A stretch of 6,253 nucleotides of DNA from Nitrospirota bacterium (GTDB taxonomy: Bacteria > Nitrospirota_A > Leptospirillia > Leptospirillales > Leptospirillaceae), in the NCBI GenBank assembly GCA_021844645.1, contig JAKBTA010000075.1, positions 1 through 6,253 of the forward strand, in the 5' to 3' direction. The position numbers were made by a program, and so were the translations under genes. Shown in pieces: positions 5,804-6,253 of the stretch (positions are counted from its first letter, which is position 1; every line of letters begins with the position of its first letter). The notes under the pieces were generated by a model. That model was not told the DNA's origin and searched no databases. It saw only the letters and a list, made by a program, of their open reading frames with translations.

Positions 5804-6253
5804 AATCTTACCACCAAGAAGGACTCCTTAACTCGTGAAACTAAACGCCGTGTCAAGTTATTCCTCAATTCGCTGCAACTGGTAGTACTTCACCCGCAGT
5901 TCAACGCGTGCCGGAACTGGATTAAAGATATTTGAAATGATGGAATGCAAAGGCACACCAACTATGTCATTGCACCATACGCTAAAAGACAATTGTATCG
6001 CTCACCGTGACAATTTGGTTCAGCTTGAAGGGGTCAGGATGGCGGCATTCTCTTGAGTGTCTCGGACAATGCTTGGGGTTATTGAAAAGATATCGTCTCA
6101 TACAAATTCAAGGACACATCTTCAGAAAAGTTAAAAAACACCGAATACATCATTCACTCAAGCATTCTGGACCGAAGTTTCGGCTTCGGAATTGGAGGTG
6201 TAGGTCCAAAAAGAAAAGGAAAGCCCTCTATCGAAATTTCAATATATTACAGA
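5804..6253 (+). pseudogene. Unrecognised protein-like frame broken by four in-frame TGA codons, cut by the window end
   Basis: One frame runs 150 codons from just after a TAA (5801-5803) to the last base, with no TAA or TAG, but with TGA at 5933, 6008, 6026 and 6083 (codons 44, 69, 75, 94). Segments between them look like ordinary protein: TRETKRRVKLFLNSLQLVVL, NDGMQRHTNYVIAPYAK, RGQDGGILLSVSDNAWGY and, in the last 56 uninterrupted codons, ILDRSFGFGIGGVGPKRKGK. There is no ATG, GTG or TTG near its beginning. This part is visibly more AT-rich than the MFS gene before it. I recognise no family. The likeliest reading is a gene decayed by point mutation, truncated at its 5' end and continuing past the window; other frames here are also open for 57-89 codons, so coding origin is not proven. 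Confidence 0.4.

Noticed and set aside
5819..5829. AAGGACTCCTT palindrome after the MFS gene
   Set aside because: The one-base loop and absence of a following T run make it unusable as a terminator hairpin.
5886..6056. 57-codon open plus-strand frame with ATG at 5937 in the downstream region
   Set aside because: Contains the somewhat protein-like LKDNCIAHRDNLVQLEG, and joining it to the TGA-interrupted frame would need one base added in the GGGG run near 6030. This was considered as an alternative history, but the single frame with TGA stops explains more of the region.
6172..6189. CCGAAG-6-CTTCGG inverted repeat
   Set aside because: It lies inside the protein-like frame (the S-F-G-F region) and has no T run on either side, so it is probably a coding coincidence.
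5986..6253. 89-codon frame open to the window end in the third plus-strand frame
   Set aside because: The translation is extremely rich in Lys, Arg and His (FRKVKKHRIHHSLKH), as expected from an A-rich shadow frame.

Overview
The window is a compact bacterial stretch of about 50% GC holding eight intact protein genes, three of which encode transcription regulators (two TetR-type, one MarR-type). Genes overlap by 1 to 8 bases, some are preceded by clear Shine-Dalgarno sequences, and TGA, TAA and TAG are all used as stops, so this is an ordinary code-11 bacterial chromosome or plasmid. I cannot name the organism. The contents (START-like lipid/hydrophobe-binding proteins, an alpha/beta hydrolase, an EVE-domain protein, a YbfB/YjiJ-like exporter and their repressors) look like an accessory stress or xenobiotic-response block rather than core metabolism.

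Layout. Bases 1-255 hold no gene I can support. From 2366 down to 256 on the minus strand lies a first operon: TetR regulator (2366-1743), alpha/beta hydrolase (1743-757, sharing one base with the tetR stop) and an SRPBCC protein (699-256). From 3768 down to 2452 on the minus strand lies a second operon: another SRPBCC protein (3768-3334), an EVE-domain protein (3337-2906) and a MarR regulator (2913-2452), all joined by short overlaps. Reading away from it on the plus strand is a third operon: a second TetR regulator (3938-4558) overlapping by four bases a 12-TM MFS transporter (4555-5760). The last ~450 bases (5804-6253) carry a protein-like frame interrupted only by TGA codons, probably a decayed gene cut by the window edge.

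How it may work together. Each operon carries its own repressor-type regulator, and each control region contains an inverted repeat. The first operon has two related 16-bp palindromes, one before tetR and one before the internal SRPBCC gene, each 5 bases after a TTG-type hexamer. The second has a strong sigma70-like promoter followed by a 33-bp AT-rich palindrome. The third has a perfect 14-bp palindrome ending 5 bases before the start codon. The simplest reading is three self-regulated, ligand-inducible units sitting side by side, with the hydrolase and SRPBCC proteins handling a small hydrophobic compound and the MFS protein exporting one. That functional picture is inference; the promoter and palindrome geometry is directly visible.
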